From: Limnohabitans sp. MORI2
Lineage (GTDB): Bacteria; Pseudomonadota; Gammaproteobacteria; Burkholderiales; Burkholderiaceae_C
Assembly: GCF_027925025.1 (NCBI RefSeq)
Contig: NZ_AP027058.1
Coordinates: 1,240,001-1,304,000 of the forward strand
Direction of reading: 5' to 3'
DNA length: 64,000 nucleotides
Positions 44,301-59,300 of the stretch are shown here, piece by piece. Each line of letters begins with the position of its first letter. Within the stretch, counting starts at the first letter, position 1. The translations under genes were made by a program, and so were the position numbers. The notes under the pieces are model-generated. The model was not told where the DNA came from, did no database searches, and saw nothing but the letters and a program-made list of their open reading frames with translations.

Positions 44301-47300
44301 TTGCCACCAACACCACGGTGGCTGAGGTGTTGTATCGACTATCCGGTGCTCGCGAAAATGGGCAAGCCGTGGCTAACGGAGTCGCCGCTCAGGCAGGGGT
44401 GTACGTCAAGAGATTTGACCCGCAGACCAACACGGCCAATTTGCAAGTGCAACTCTTTGACGGTTCTTACACCAAGATGGTGTACGTCAAATTAATTCAA
44501 AACGGTAACGACGTCCAAGCGCTGGCTGACACCTCAAACAACACCGGCACAGGGGCAGGTTATAAAACTGGCAATTACTTAGGTCAAGACATGACAGTAG
44601 GGGCCAGCAGTATGGGCCTTGCTACCTCGACGGGGCCGAGCACGGGTTATGGTGTTGACGTTCTTTACACCACGGCCAAAGTCAGTCTCACAGGCACCAA
44701 CACCTTCAGCGGTGGCATCACCCTGAACAACACCACGACCTTGGTCACTCAATACACCCAAACCGCCTTGGGCACTTTGCAAGTGCCCAGCCTCAGCTCG
44801 GTGGGCAGCATCACAAACAACGGCTTGCTGATTCAAAACGCCAGCGCTGCCGAAACATACAGTGGCATCATGTCGGGCGCGGGCTATTTCATCAAGAACA
44901 GCGCCAACACGCTCACCCTGAATGGGACCAACTCCTTCACAGGCACGGCGGTGGTCAGCACGGGTACGTTGCAGTTGGGCAATGGTGGCACCACGGGCAC
45001 CTTGAGCGCAGCCACCAACATTTACTTGCCTTCTTATTTGAGCGACTCCAACCTCACGGTCAGCCACAGCGACAACGTGTCGATGGTGGCTAACATTTCA
45101 GGCTTGGGCAGTTTGAGCCAATTGGGCACTGGCGGCCTCACACTCACAGGCGTGGCAGGTTACACGGGGCTTACCTCGTTATCAGCCACCGCGACGGCTA
45201 ACAGCCTCACGTTTACCAACGATGTTCTGCCTAGCACTAGCGGGTTCACAGGCAAAGGCGTGCTGACCATTCAGCCTGCCACCACCAGTTTCACCACCGC
45301 CTACCTGCCTAATTACGCTTTTCCCACCACGTTGACAGGCTTGACCGTGGGCAAGTCGGGCAACACGGCTGACATCACCTTGCCGTATTCGCTCAGCATC
45401 GCAGGCCCCATCAGCCTTTACGGTGGCAACGTGTATGTGGGGGGCGATTTCACGTCCACAGCCGCATCGGGCAACAACCTGTTGGTGCAAGGCACAGGCG
45501 ACGTGACGGTGGTGGGCAATGTGTCCACCACAGGTACATTCAGCGCCACTGCTGGCGCGGCCAAGAGCTTTGTGATGGGCATGAACTACACCACGGGCGT
45601 GGGCTCCACCATCACAGCCAATGGCGGTGTCACGCTCAATGCCGGCACCAGTTACTTGGGCGGTAACGTCACCACTGCGGGCACAGCCATCAGCGTGACA
45701 GGTGGTGTGCAAGTGGCCAGCCTAGACGCAGACCCTGTGGCCAACCCCGTTACCTTTAACTCAGGTGGTGGTGCCATGACCTTCACAGGTGGCACGGTGA
45801 CTGGCTTTAGCGGCACCGTGGCTGACTATGCGTTGTTGAGTTTGAATAAGTTCAACGCGGCAATGGGCACTGGTGCCACGCTCAACAGTGCCGTGATTAG
45901 CGGTAACGGTTACGTGATTTACCAATACGGCGCAGCGGGTGCCGATACGTTTTATGTGCCTTACAGCGTTTCTTCTGTCGACTATCTGCTGGTTGGCGGC
46001 GGCGGCGGCGGCGGCGGCGGCTCTCAAAATAACTGGTCTGGTGGTAATGGCGGCGGCGGCGGTGTGTATCAATCGAGCTTGTCCGGGCTCACTGTGTCTC
46101 AAGCCCTCGATTTGACAGTCGGAGCGGCTGGCGCACAGGGCAATGGCATTTACTCTTACGGCGGCAGAGGTGGTGATACTGGCCTCAATAATGTTTGGGT
46201 CGGTGGCGGTGCTGGTGGTGGAGCCAGTGGAGATGCCAATGGTGGTTATGCTGGCCGAGTGGGCACAGGTAATAACAACGTTGCTGTTGCTGGGCGCAGC
46301 TACGTTGCGGGCGGCGGCGGCGGCGGCGGCGGCGGACTCTATGGGGCAGGAGGCGTCGGGGGAACAGGCACCGTTTCCAATGGTTCAACAGGTCAATACG
46401 GCTCATACACCTACACGGCAACTGGCGGTAAGGGCGGTAATGGCGGTGGTGGTGGCACATCGACTTTCACAGGGACATCCATTTTTTATGGCAATGGCAG
46501 CGGTGGTGAAACACCCGGCAGCTCTGGATGGAACGCGAATTACTCCAACTCAAATGCCGCTGAAAGGGGTTTAGTTGCCATACGCTTCAGTGTTGCAGGC
46601 GGAGCGCGAACGGCTGGCACTACACTCAAGTTGACATTAGGCACAGGCGCTTTGACGTTCAGCTCCAACGCCTCTGGCCTGAGCAACCTCAACGTCAACA
46701 GCACCAACGCCTACACCTTTGCCGGTAATGTCTCGGGTACGGGGAGCACATTCACCAACAGCGGCGCGGGTGCACTCACCATGACGGGCGTGGCCAGCTA
46801 CACGGGCTTGACCAAGTCGTTGAGCACGGGCGTGACCTTTACCAACAACACACCCACCAGTACCAGCGGTTTTGACGTGATGGGGCCTGTGGTGGTGCAG
46901 CCGTCCACCAGTTTTAGCAGCACCTACAGCGTGAACCACACCTATGCCAACGTCACCAGCTTGACGCTGGGCAGTACAGGCAACACAGCGGGCAGCATCG
47001 CACTGGCGTCCAACATCGCCATCACTGGTCCTATCAATGTGTATGCAGGTTCGATTACCCAAAACGCAGGGGTGAGCGTCACCAGCGGTGGCAGCAACAT
47101 CACCTACGCCGCAGCGGGTGTTAGCTACACCGCCAGTGATGACAAGGTGATTTCGATTGGTGCGACCACCGGTGCCCGCGCTGTCATTAACGCGGGTGGT
47201 GGCAACATCAGCTTAACTGGTGGTTGGGGCACGACGGGTGTGGCGGGCGGCAACGATGTTGCTGTTTCTCTTTACGGTTCAGATATCAAAACTTCAGGCG

Positions 47301-50300
47301 CGGGCACCATCAGCATCACTGGTGACGCAACCAACACTACAACAACGGCAACAGCTCGCGGTGTTGATTTAGGCAACGCCACACTGATTCAGACCGAAAC
47401 AGGCGCACTCAGCATCACCGGAACGGGGGGCAAGGCAGCTAGCTGGTCGCGTGGTGTGGTGGTTGACACACAAGCGGCGAAAGTGCTGTCTAGCTCTGGT
47501 GCCATCCTCATCAAAGATTTGTCACCCGTAGGCCTGACGGGTACTTACGCTGGCTTCTATTTCAAACCCAGCGCCTCGGCCAATATATATTTGGGCTCAG
47601 ACGGCAGCACGGCTCTGTCGGTCACGTCGACGACCGACAGTTCGTCGAGTATCACCATTCAGGCAGACAAGGCCGGTTTTGTCACTAACGGTACGTACAA
47701 AACCCTAGCTACCACAGCGGGGGCTGTAGTGTTGGAGTCGGTGGGTAATTTGTTTACAGCCGCGGTTGATGCAACAGCTTTCAGCGTTTCAGGTGGACCT
47801 TCCAGTGTGCGCGTGGGCAAAACCACCAATACGGGTGACATCACTTTGGGTGCAGCCATCACAGCAGCTGGCCCCATCAACGTGTACGGCGGCAATATCA
47901 CCGTGAATGGTGGCTTGACTACAACCACCTCTGGCTCCGCCATTAGCCTGACAGGCACAGCAAAAATCACGCTGGGCGCATCCACCACGGTACAGACTTT
48001 GTTGGGTGACATCAACTTCAAGGCCAGCTCATCAGGCAGCACAGCGGGTGGCATTGTGTTGAATACGTCTAGCGCTTTGAAGTCGTTTGGCGGGAACATC
48101 ACCTTGGGTGGTAGCTACAACGGTTCGCAAGGCAATGGCCTGTATTCGGCTACGGCCAATGCGCCTGGGGTGTTGATTAGCTCGGCCACCGTGAATGCAA
48201 GCGGCACGATGGTGGGTGGCAACATCAAAATTTACGGCAACAACACCGCCAGTGTTGACGATGGCGTGCGCATTGCCGGCGGCTCTATCACCACCATGGG
48301 CAGCGGCACCATCGGCATTTATGGTGATTCTTATGGCGGCGGCTCCAGCCCCTACTACAACGGTGTTACCTTTAGTTTAGGTGGTACCACTGTTCAAACT
48401 GGCAGTGGCGCCATTCAGGTGATTGGCACCTTGACCAATTCCAGTTCTACAAACGGGGCAGGTGTTGGTTTTTATAACGGCACTTCTACCACTGGGTCGA
48501 TTCAAATTCTTTCGACGTCTGGCGATATTTTGGTCAGTGGCAACGAGTACGCCTCGCTCGCCAGCACCTATGGACTTAACCACTGGGGGCAGGGCGATGT
48601 CTATATTGGTTCGCCATCCAGTGCCGCATGGACCGCGAGTGGCAATCTCACGTTGAGGTTCTCTGACATTTGGCCATCTACCGTCAAGACCCTTAACCTG
48701 AAAACCACAGGTGGGGTGATGTTTGAACCCTACGGCACTAGTTTTTCCAGTGCCTTGTCATTTCCCAGTACGAATGTGGCTGTAGCTGCCGGAGCCTCCA
48801 GCTTAACCATTGGCAAACCTAGCAATACCGCAGACATCACCATTGCTGCTGCTACAAGTGTGGCAGGCCCCATCACGGTGTACGGCGGCAATATTACCGT
48901 CAACCAGTACGCCAACCTCACCAGTACTGCAGCGGGCAAAGGCATTTTGCTCAAGGCTTCTGGCAACATCACCTCCAATAGCGATGTGGCTTACACCACC
49001 AACGCAGGTGACATCACGTTCTGGAGCGACAGCGATGGTTCAGGCTCTGGCTACATTTATGTGTACGACCGAAACACACTAGACACCCGCACCAGCGCCA
49101 ACCGCACCAGCAGCCTCATCAGCACAGCCAGTGGCGGCGGCGCCATTACCTTGGGTGGTGGCAGTGCCAGCACCACGCTGGCTTCGGGCACGGTGGTGCC
49201 TACGGGCTATGCGGTAGAAAACAGCGGCACTATTTTTGGTGGTGTGTCATTGGGTTACTTCAACACAGCCCACGACTCTGCCAACAAGTTTTATTCAGGC
49301 GGCGGCGATATCACTGTGCGTGGTAAGTCCACCTCTAGCAAGTCGAGTGAAAGCAATGGCATTGCCACGCTCGAAGGTTTGACGATGGATGCGGGCAGCA
49401 ACGGCAACATCACGTTGGAGGGGTTAGGCGCACCAAGCAGCGCAACTTATTCGGGCGGCTTTTACTTGGGGATGTGGAGTGGCACAGGGACTGCCACGAG
49501 TTTGTTGAAAACAGCAAATGGCAACATTTCGATCACCGGCACAGGAATCAACGCCACAAATAACCGAGGCATTATTTTCTGTTGCAACGCCACCAAGCCT
49601 TTCACCGTCGAGGCGACGGGCACAGGCTCCATCACACTCACAGGCACGGGTTCAACCCAAGACTTTGTGCTTTACGGGGCGCACAACATCTTGGCAGCCA
49701 GCGGGGCGATCACCCTCACAGGGACGGGGGCTGGCCCGTTGAATACCGACACAGCAGTGACCACCATTGGCTACAAAGCCGCTACCGATGTAACCAGTTC
49801 AACCAGCAACATCATCATCACCAACGACAGTTTGAACCTGACTGCGGCTAAAGGCTTGCAAGTCAACACCAAAGGTACAGTGACGGTTCAGCCCTATGGC
49901 GATAGCTTTAGCTCGTCGGTGACGTGGCCCATCACAGATTTTGCGCTTTCATCGGATGTGACAGGCCTGACTGTGGGTAAAGCCACGGTGAGCACGGCAC
50001 GTACAGATACGGTGACGATTGGCGGTGCAACCAGTATTTCGGGGTCCATCAATGTGTACGCGGGCTCCATCAACGTGAACGCCAACCTCAACACATCGGG
50101 CGGAGGTGCCAACGGCGATATCTTGCTCAAAGCAAGCGGTGGCATTACCCATGCCAGTGGCGCGACGGTTACCACCAACGGCGGTGATGTGACGTATTGG
50201 GCTGACAGCGACGGCACCGGTGGTGGCTATGTGTGGTTCAAAGGCGGCAGCATTGACACCTCGACAGCAGCCAACATTGTGGTGTCGGGCGGTAATGTTG

Positions 50301-53300
50301 CTGACATTGCCACGCTCACCAGTTCGGGCAATGCCTCAGGCATGACAACCACCATCGGTAACGGTGTGACGATGGATTCAGTGTCCATGTATTCACGCGG
50401 GGGCAACATCACCATTCGCGGCAAGAGTGCAGTGTCTTATACGACTTATGCCAGTACGGATGCCGCATCCACTGGAAATGCAAACGGTATTCGCGCACAC
50501 GGTAGCGTCACCTTAGATGCGGGTGTGGGCAAGTTGAGCCTCTGGGGCTATGCCCAGTCATCCACAGGTTCGAGTAACGGCATCGAGTTGAGCTTGTTGG
50601 GTACATCCGTCTACAAGTCTGCTTCAACGGCCGCAGACGCCATCACATTCGACGGCACAGCTGCTAACTCATCCGCAGGCAATGCCTGGGGGGTGTACCT
50701 CTGGGGCACAACGAGCATTTTGGCGACCAATGGTGGTGGTATCTCCGTCACGGGTTCTGCAGCACTTCACTCGGCAGTCGCTGTCCCCTTGGGCGCGTCA
50801 ATCCTCTCAACGAGCGGCCCCATCGTTTTGAAGGGCAAAGCTTACGGCTCTAGCTATTACGCCGTGGATGTGGCGGGTTATGTGGGGTTGAAGGCGGGTT
50901 CGGTCATCACCAGCTCGACATCCAACATCACACTGGTCGGCGACAAGTTTTCGCTCACGGGCAACGTGGCATCAACGGGTGTACTCACACTCAAGCCCTA
51001 CACCGCCAACACCACCATTGGTATTGGTACGGGCTCTGGCACTTGGACGATGGACAACAGCTTGTTCAGCGGTAGCTCGGTGTTCAAAGATGGTTTCAGC
51101 AGTATCGTCATTGGTGCGTCTGACGCAGGCAACATCACCGTAGGCGGCACCAACAGCTTTGTAGACAGCGTGACCTTGCTGACCGGTGGCAACGTCACCC
51201 TCAACTCGGGTGCCACCATCACCGATAGTCAAACCAATGGCTACCTTGCCTTGGCCGCCACAGGCAACTTCATCAACAACGCGGGTTCATCTGCGCTGAG
51301 CGCTACAGGCACAGGTGGCCGTTGGTTGGTGTACAGCAATGCCCCGGGCACCGACACGTTTGGCAGCCTCAACAGCGCCAACGGCGCAGTGTGGAATGCC
51401 ACCTACGCCACCATGGCGCCTAGCGCCGTCACAGCCACAGGCAACCGCTATTTGTTTACCGGCACACCGTCGGTGACGGTGGCTGCCAGCGCCACCAAGA
51501 CTTATGGCACCACGCTCACCGCCAGCGATGTGCTGAGCCTCACCAGCAGCTCGGGCAGTTCGTCCGTTTACACGCAGCCCAGCTTGTCTGATGTGTTCAG
51601 TGTGAATCCCACCGTCACGTCGCTGGGCTTGGCGGGTACGGCTTCTGTGGCGGGTGGGCCTTATGCCATCACGGTTTCGCCCGGCACATCGACGGGCAGC
51701 TACACCATCACCTACGCAACGCCCGGCACCATCACGGTCACACCCAAAGCGTTGACGGTAAGCGGCACCACTGCGATTAATAAGACGTACGACGGCACAA
51801 CCAGCGCGGTGCTGACAGGCGGTACTTTGGTGGGCGTGCAAAACAACGAGACCGTGACCTTGGTGCAAGCCGGTAGCTTTGCAAGCGCCAATGCGGGCAC
51901 AAGCATTGCCATCACGGCAGCAGACAGCATCACGGGCGCCACAGTGGCCAACTACACCCTCACACAGCCCACAGGATTGAGTGCCAACATCACCAAGAAG
52001 ATGTTGACCATCACCGCCAACAACGATGCGCGCTTTGCAGGCCAAACCGATACGGCTGGCTACTACGGCGTGAGCTACGTGGGTTTTGTCAGCGGCGAGA
52101 GCAGCGCCAACCTCAGCACCTTGCCCACCATTACACGTAGCAACAGCAGCGAGGGTACGGCTGGCAGCTACGCCAATGTGTTGGTGCCATCGGGTGCGGC
52201 CGCTACCAATTACGACTTCACTTATGTGAAGGGCAACTACACCATCGTCGGCGCCAACGAGTTGTTGGTGCGTTTGGGCACAGTGAGCAATGTGTACGCC
52301 ACCACGCCCACCTACACCGTGACCGAGGCCAAGTACGTGTTTAACAGCGGCGTGGTCGACCTGCTCAACACGGGTGCAGGCAGCGCCAGTGTGAGCGGGG
52401 CAGGGCAGGTGACGGTCACTGACACCAGCGGCGCATCGGCCACGTTCAACGCCGTGGCTTTGAATGGCACCAACAGCACCTCTGGCTGGCTCAATGTGGG
52501 CACGTACCAGTGGGGTGCCAGCAATGTGGTCACGTCCAGCGGTGTGAACTTCAGCAACAGCATCCATGTGGTGGGCTCGCAAACGGTAACCACCAAGTTC
52601 TTTGCGCCCACGCCCACCATCAGCAAGGTATACGACGGCACCACCACCATTGCCGCGTTGTCGGGCACGCCCATTGGCGTAGTCACGGGTGACGTGGTGA
52701 CCCTCAGCGGCGCAGGCGCGTATGCCAACAAAAACGCAGGTACCAACAAAACCTACACCCTGAGCAACTTGGCCTTGAACGGCACAGATGCGGGCAACTA
52801 CGGCTTGAGCAGTGGCTCTAGCCTGACGGCCAACAACGGCACCATCACAGCCAAGGCCATCACAGTCACTGGCATTTCGGCCAACGACAAGGTGTATGAC
52901 GGCACCAACACCGCCAGCGTGAGCGTTGCCAACGCCGTGTTCAACGGCATGGTGGCGGGCGATGCGCTCACCGTGGCTGCCACCGGCACCTTTGGCAGCG
53001 CCAATGTGGCCTACAGCGGCTCGGCCTTGGCCGCGCAAGTGGTGGCGTTCACCAGCACCTACGGTGGGGCGGACGTGAACAACTACACCTTTGCCGGCAG
53101 CCCCACCACCACGACTGCCAAAATCACCCCCAAATCTCTCACCCTCAGCGGCGTCGCCGCGAACGACAAAACCTATGACGGTGGTGTGGTGGCCACCATG
53201 AGCAGTTATGGCACCCTCAGCGGTGTGTTGGCCGCCGATGCCGCCAATGTGAGCTTGGTCACCACCAGCGCTTCAGCCAGCTTCGCAGATAAAAACGTGG

Positions 53301-56300
53301 CCTACAACGGCAATACGGTCACCACCAAAACAGTCACCTTGTTGGCCTCTAGCTTGGGCCTGTCAGGCACCAAGGCTGGCAACTACGACATCTCGGGCCG
53401 CTACACCACCGTGAGCAACCTCACGGTCACGGCCAAGATCAACCCCTTGGCCGTGACCGTCACAGGCATTGCCGCCAACGACAAGGTGTACGACGCCACC
53501 ACAGCCGCAACGGTCAGCACCACCAACGCCAGCTTCACAGGCAAAGTCGCGGGCGACGACATCAACGTCGCGGCCACTGGCGTGTTCACCGACAAAAACG
53601 TGAGCTGGCTCAACGGCACGATCAACGGAACGACCGTGGTCAAAACCGTCAACCTCACCAGCAGCTACACCGGCGCTGACTTGGCGAACTACACCATCAC
53701 AGGTCAGGCCACCACCAGCGCCAAGATCACCCCCAAGGCCTTGACCGTGTCGGGCTTTGTGGCTAACAACCGTGTGTACGACGGTGATGTGGTGGCGACA
53801 GTAAACGCAGCCAATGTGTATTTAGCGGGGCTCATCAGCGGTGATGTGGTGACGGCCACCGCTACGGGCACGTTTGCCGACAAGAACGTGGGCACAGGCA
53901 AAACCGTCACGCTCACCAGCAGCTACGCGGGCACGGACAAAGGCAACTACACCATCACCAACCAAGCCACCAGCACCGCCAACATCACACCTAAGGCCTT
54001 GACCATCAGCGGCATCACAGCGGCAGACAAAACCTATGACAACACCACCGCCGCCACTGTGTCGGTGAGCGGTGTGGTGAAAACTGGTTTGGTGGGTAGC
54101 GATGCTGTGAACGTAGCGGCCACCGGCGTGTTCAGCGACGAAAACGCCGCCTCGGGCAAAACCGTCACGCTCAGCAGCACGTACACCGGCACTGACGTGG
54201 GCAACTACACCATCACGGGCCAAGGCACAACCACAGCGCGCATCAACCCGCTGGATGTGCAGTTGCCAGCCGCCGCAAGCTTGACCAAGGTGTATGACGC
54301 CACCACCACGGTGACCACCGCCACCGCCTACGGCAGCTTGGCCGTCACCAGCGCCAACAACAGCAGCCCGTACACCACAGCTCTGACCGCTGACAGCAGT
54401 GGCCTCACCTTGGTGGGTCGCCCCGTATTCAGCAGTGCAGACGCTGGCAACGTGACCGTGGACCAAGGCAGTGTGCAGCTCACAGGCGCGCGTGCTGCCA
54501 ACTACCGTTTGGTTTGGGTGCCTGCCAGCGCCACCATCACCCCCGCACCGTTGACGATGACAGCCAACAACGATGCACGTTTTTATTCGCTTAATGACGA
54601 CCCCGCCTATGCCGGTGTGCGCTACAGCGGTTTTGTGGGCGGGCAAACTGCCAGCGTACTGACGGGCACTGCGGTGGTGACGCGTAATCGCACAGGCTTG
54701 TCAGGCACGGACGACTTGGATGCAGCCAGCGCGACTGCCTATGTGGGCAAATTGGTGCCATCCGGCGTGACATCCAACAACTACACCATCACGCCCGTCA
54801 ACGGCAACTACACCATCGTGCCAGTGGGCGAACTGTTGGTGAAAGTTGCCAACACCAGCGCCACCTATGGCAGCACACCCACTTACACGCTGACGGCGGC
54901 GGGGTACATGGACAACGCGCTTCAAGTGAACGACCTGCTGGCAGCTGGCCAAGCGAGTGTGACTGGCACCTTGGTCACAGTGACCGATGGCGCAACCCCC
55001 ACACCCGCCACCGTGGCGAGTTTTAACCTCGGTGCAGTGAGCCCATCGTTGAGCAGCTCGGGCACACTCAAGGTCGGCGCCTACAGCGTCGGCTCGACGT
55101 TGATCAGTCGCACCAGCAGCAACTTCAACAACACCATCAACGTGGTAGGGACCTATGAAGTGACGCCCAAGTCCGTCACCGCCAGCGCCACCAACGTGAC
55201 CAAGGTGTACGACGGCAACACGGCCTTGGGTAGCTATACCCTGGCACCTGTTGGTTTGGTGAGTGGCACGGTCAACAGCGTGTTGGTGACAGATACCGTC
55301 ACGCTTACAGGCGTGGGTACCTATGCCAATAAAAACGTAACAAACGCTACCGACAAAACCTATACCTTCACCAGCTTGGCGCTGGGCGGTGCTGATGCTG
55401 CCAACTATGTGTTGGTCGATGGCAGCAACGTCGCGACCACTACCTACACTGCCAGCAATGGGGAAATTACCCCACGTGCGCTGAGCGTGACTTACACAGG
55501 CGTGAACAAGGTGTACGACGGCAGCACCACCGCCACGGTCACCACCAGCGACAATCGTGTAGCGGGCGACACGCTGAGCATCATTCGCAGCGCTGACTTC
55601 AACAGCAAAGATGTTCTCACGGCCAACACAGTGACTGTGAGCGGCGTGAGCTTGACGGGTACAGACGCCATCAACTACGACGTGTCATCCGTGGGCAGCA
55701 CCACGGCCAGCATCACACCCCGGGCTCTGACCATCAACTACACTGGCGTCAACAAGGTGTACGACGCCACTACCACCGCCAGTGTGACCACCACTGACAA
55801 CCGCGTGATTGGCGACGACTTCGTCATCAACTGGGTTGCCAGCTATGCCGACAAAAACGTGGCGGGTGGGAAAACCATCAGCGTGAGCAGTGTGACTCTG
55901 AGCAACCCCACTGGCGCAAGCACGGTGGACGCAGGCAACTACACCGTGGTGTCTACGGGCACCACTACCGCCAACATCACCCCACGCCCCTTAAGCGTGA
56001 GCTACACCGGCGTGAGCCGCGTGTACGATGGCGGCGCGGTGGCCACTGTGACCACCACCGACGACCGCTTGAGCGTGAGTGGTACCCCCGATGACTTGAC
56101 CATCATCCGCACCGCCAGCTTTGCCGACAAAAACGTAGGCCCAGCCAAAGCGGTAAGTGTGAGCGGTGTATCGTTGAGCGGCGCTGACGCCGACAACTAC
56201 AGCGTGGTGGCCACTGGTAGCACAGCAGCCGACATCACTGCACGCCCCTTGACCGTGGTGTACACCGGCGTGGCCAAAGAGTACGACGGCTTGGTGAGCG

Positions 56301-59300
56301 CCGCAGTGACGACCAGTCTGACCTCGGCCAACGGCTACGTGAATGGCGATGTGCTGAGCGTGAACCGCACCGCCAACTTTGTGGACAAAAACGTGGCGTA
56401 CACAGGCAGCACCGTTGCGCCTGTGAATATCAGCGTCACGGGTGTGAGCCTGAGCGGCACCGATGCTGCCAACTACAGCGTTGCCAGCACTGGCAGCGCG
56501 TCGGCCAACATCACGCCCAAATCTTTGTCGGTGGCGCTCACCGGCACCATCAACAAAACCTACGACGGCAACACCGATGCTGCGTTGACCTCGGCCAACT
56601 ACAACCTCACCGGCTTTGTGACGGTGGGTGGAGCGACTGAAGGCGCCACCATTACCCAAACCTTGGGCGCCTACAACAGCCGCAACGTGCTCGAAGCCAA
56701 CAGCGTGACCGCCACTTTGGCCACAGGCGACTACACCGCCAACAGCGGCACCACACTGACCAACTACACCTTGCCCACCAGCGCCACAGGTGCGGGCAGC
56801 TTGAGCCTGCGCACCCTGACCGTGGGCTACACCGGCGTGAACCGCACGTACGATGGCACCGCAGTGGCTACCGTCACGACCACCGATAACCGTGTGAGTG
56901 GCGACAGCTTCACCATTAACCGCACGGCCAGCTTTGCCGACAAAAACGTGGGCACAGGCAAAACCATCAGCGTGTACGGCGTGGCCTTGAGCGGCACCGA
57001 TGCCACCAACTACTTGGTATCGGGCACGGGCAGCACATCGGCCAACGTGACGCGTTTGGATTCAGCCACATGGATTGGCGGTGCATCGGGTGAGTGGTTC
57101 AATCCTGCCAACTGGGCGGTGACCGGCAATCTGACATTGACGGGCGTGGTGCCTGACCTGAACAATGTGCGAACCGTGCTGGTGCCTAGCGGCGCTGGCG
57201 GTGCAGCCATCAGTTTTGACGACAGCGTGGCGGGCCGCAGCGCAGGCGCGTTGTCGGGCATTGTGTTGGTGGACAGCCTGACCTACCAAGACTCGGTGGC
57301 CTTGAGCAACCTGAACTTCAAGAACGGCTCGTTGGTGGTGAGCGGCAACGCTACCCTCGGCGGCTTTGAGAGCGCCGCAGGCACCACACTGACTGTGGGC
57401 GGCACCTTGAGCACCGATATCACCACAGGCTCCACCAAGACCATGGCTGGTTTGCTCAACGGCGCAGGCAGCTTGAGCAAAACAGGCGCAGGCACTTTGG
57501 TGATGACGGGTGGCAGCGCCTACACAGGCACCACCACCATCGACGCAGGCACTTTGCAAGTGGGCAATGCGGGCACGAGCGGTAACTTAGGCAGCGCCAA
57601 CATCATCAACAACGCCACCTTGGTGTTCAAACGCAGCAACGCTATCGGTATTGCCAACGTCATTTCTGGCAGCGGTGTGCTCAAGCAAGAGGGCGCAGGC
57701 GCCTTGACGCTGAGCGGCACCAACACCTACACCGGCGCCACCTATGTGAACGCTGGCAGCTTAGCCATCAGCAGCGACGACAACTTGGGCGCAGCCCCCG
57801 CCAGCACGCAAGCCGCACAGCTGGTGGTGAACAACGCCACCTTGTATTTCTACCCCGTGTTCACCACGGCCACCAGCGCCAACCGTGGCCTGACCTTGAT
57901 AGGCAGCAGCACCCTCAACACCGCCACCGACAGCAGCGTGACATGGGCAGGCCCCATCACCGGCACCGACTTGACCAAAGTAGGCGCAGGTACCTTGAAG
58001 TTGAGCGGTAACAACACCTATGCAGCTACCACCGTGAGCGCAGGCACCTTGCAAATTGGCGCAGGCAACACGACGGGCACATTGGGCGCAGGTGCGGTGG
58101 CTAACAACGCAGCGCTGGCGTTTAGCCGCTCAGACAACACCACCGTGGCCAACGCCATCAGCGGCTCGGGCACGTTGAGCAAGTTGGGCAGCAATACGCT
58201 CACACTGACTGGCTTGCAAACCTACACCGGTGCAACAGATGTGGCGGGTAGTTTGGTGTTCCAAAACGATGTGATACCCATGACCCCAAGCTTCACAGGC
58301 ACGGGTCAAGTGGCGATGGAGCCCAGCAGCAACAGCTTTACAGCCAACCTCACAAGCAGCTACAGCTTTGCAAGCACCTTAACGGGTGTGCGTTTGGGCA
58401 AAGACGGTAACACCAAAAACATCACCAGTAGCTCGGCCATCAGCATTGCAGGCCCGATTGAGTTGTATGGCGGTGCGCTGCTCATCAACAACGACGTGCA
58501 ATCGAGTGCATTGGGTGCCAAGGTGTTGTTCAAGGCTTCTGGCAGCATCACCTTAGATGCCTCACGCTCGGTAACCACCAACGGTGGCGACATTACCTTC
58601 TGGGGCGATAGTGATGCCTCGGGTGCTGGCGGCATCATGCTCAAAACAGGCTCTACGCTGGATGCACGACGCAACACAGACCGTGGCAACAGCGTGACCT
58701 CTGATGCCACAAGCGGTGGGGTGATCACCTTGGCAGGTGGCCTGGATGATGGTGGTGTAGCGTCTGGCACCGCTGGGCTGATTGCAGGCTTGGTGGCAGG
58801 GGATGGTCGCCCCGATGGCTATGCCGTGAACTACGGTGGCAGTCAGATTCAGTACGGCATCATGCTCGGCACGGAGGCAGTGAACAGCGCTCAAAATGCC
58901 AACATCAAGGTGTATTCAGGTGGTGGTGACATTCGTATGCACGGCTTGGTCACCACGGTGCTAGGCGGCGGTGGTAACGGGCCCACGGGCTTGATCGCTT
59001 ACCAAGGGATCAACATGGACGGCGGCTTGGACGGTGACATCCGTTTGCTGGGTAATGCCAATGTGAGCACGCTGTACCCCATCGGTATAGACCTTCAAGC
59101 ATGGCGCGGCAACACCGGCGTGACCAGCACGCTGCGAACGCAAAACGGTGACATTCAAATTGTGGGTCGATCCACAGGAGCGACGTCCTCAGGCGTGGGT
59201 TTGTCGATGCAGGCCCAAGACAGTACCCGACGTATGCTGATCGCTGCGACAGGAACTGGATCAGTCACGATCAACGGCAAAGCGCAGGGCACTTCACCGA

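Noticed and set aside
51287..53038. 583-codon minus-strand frame opposite the TpsA gene, and many others of 60-300 codons in the same region
   Set aside because: They are antisense to a coding frame with strong repeats and codon bias. Their translations are His/Arg/Gly/Ala-rich, with no domain or start signal.
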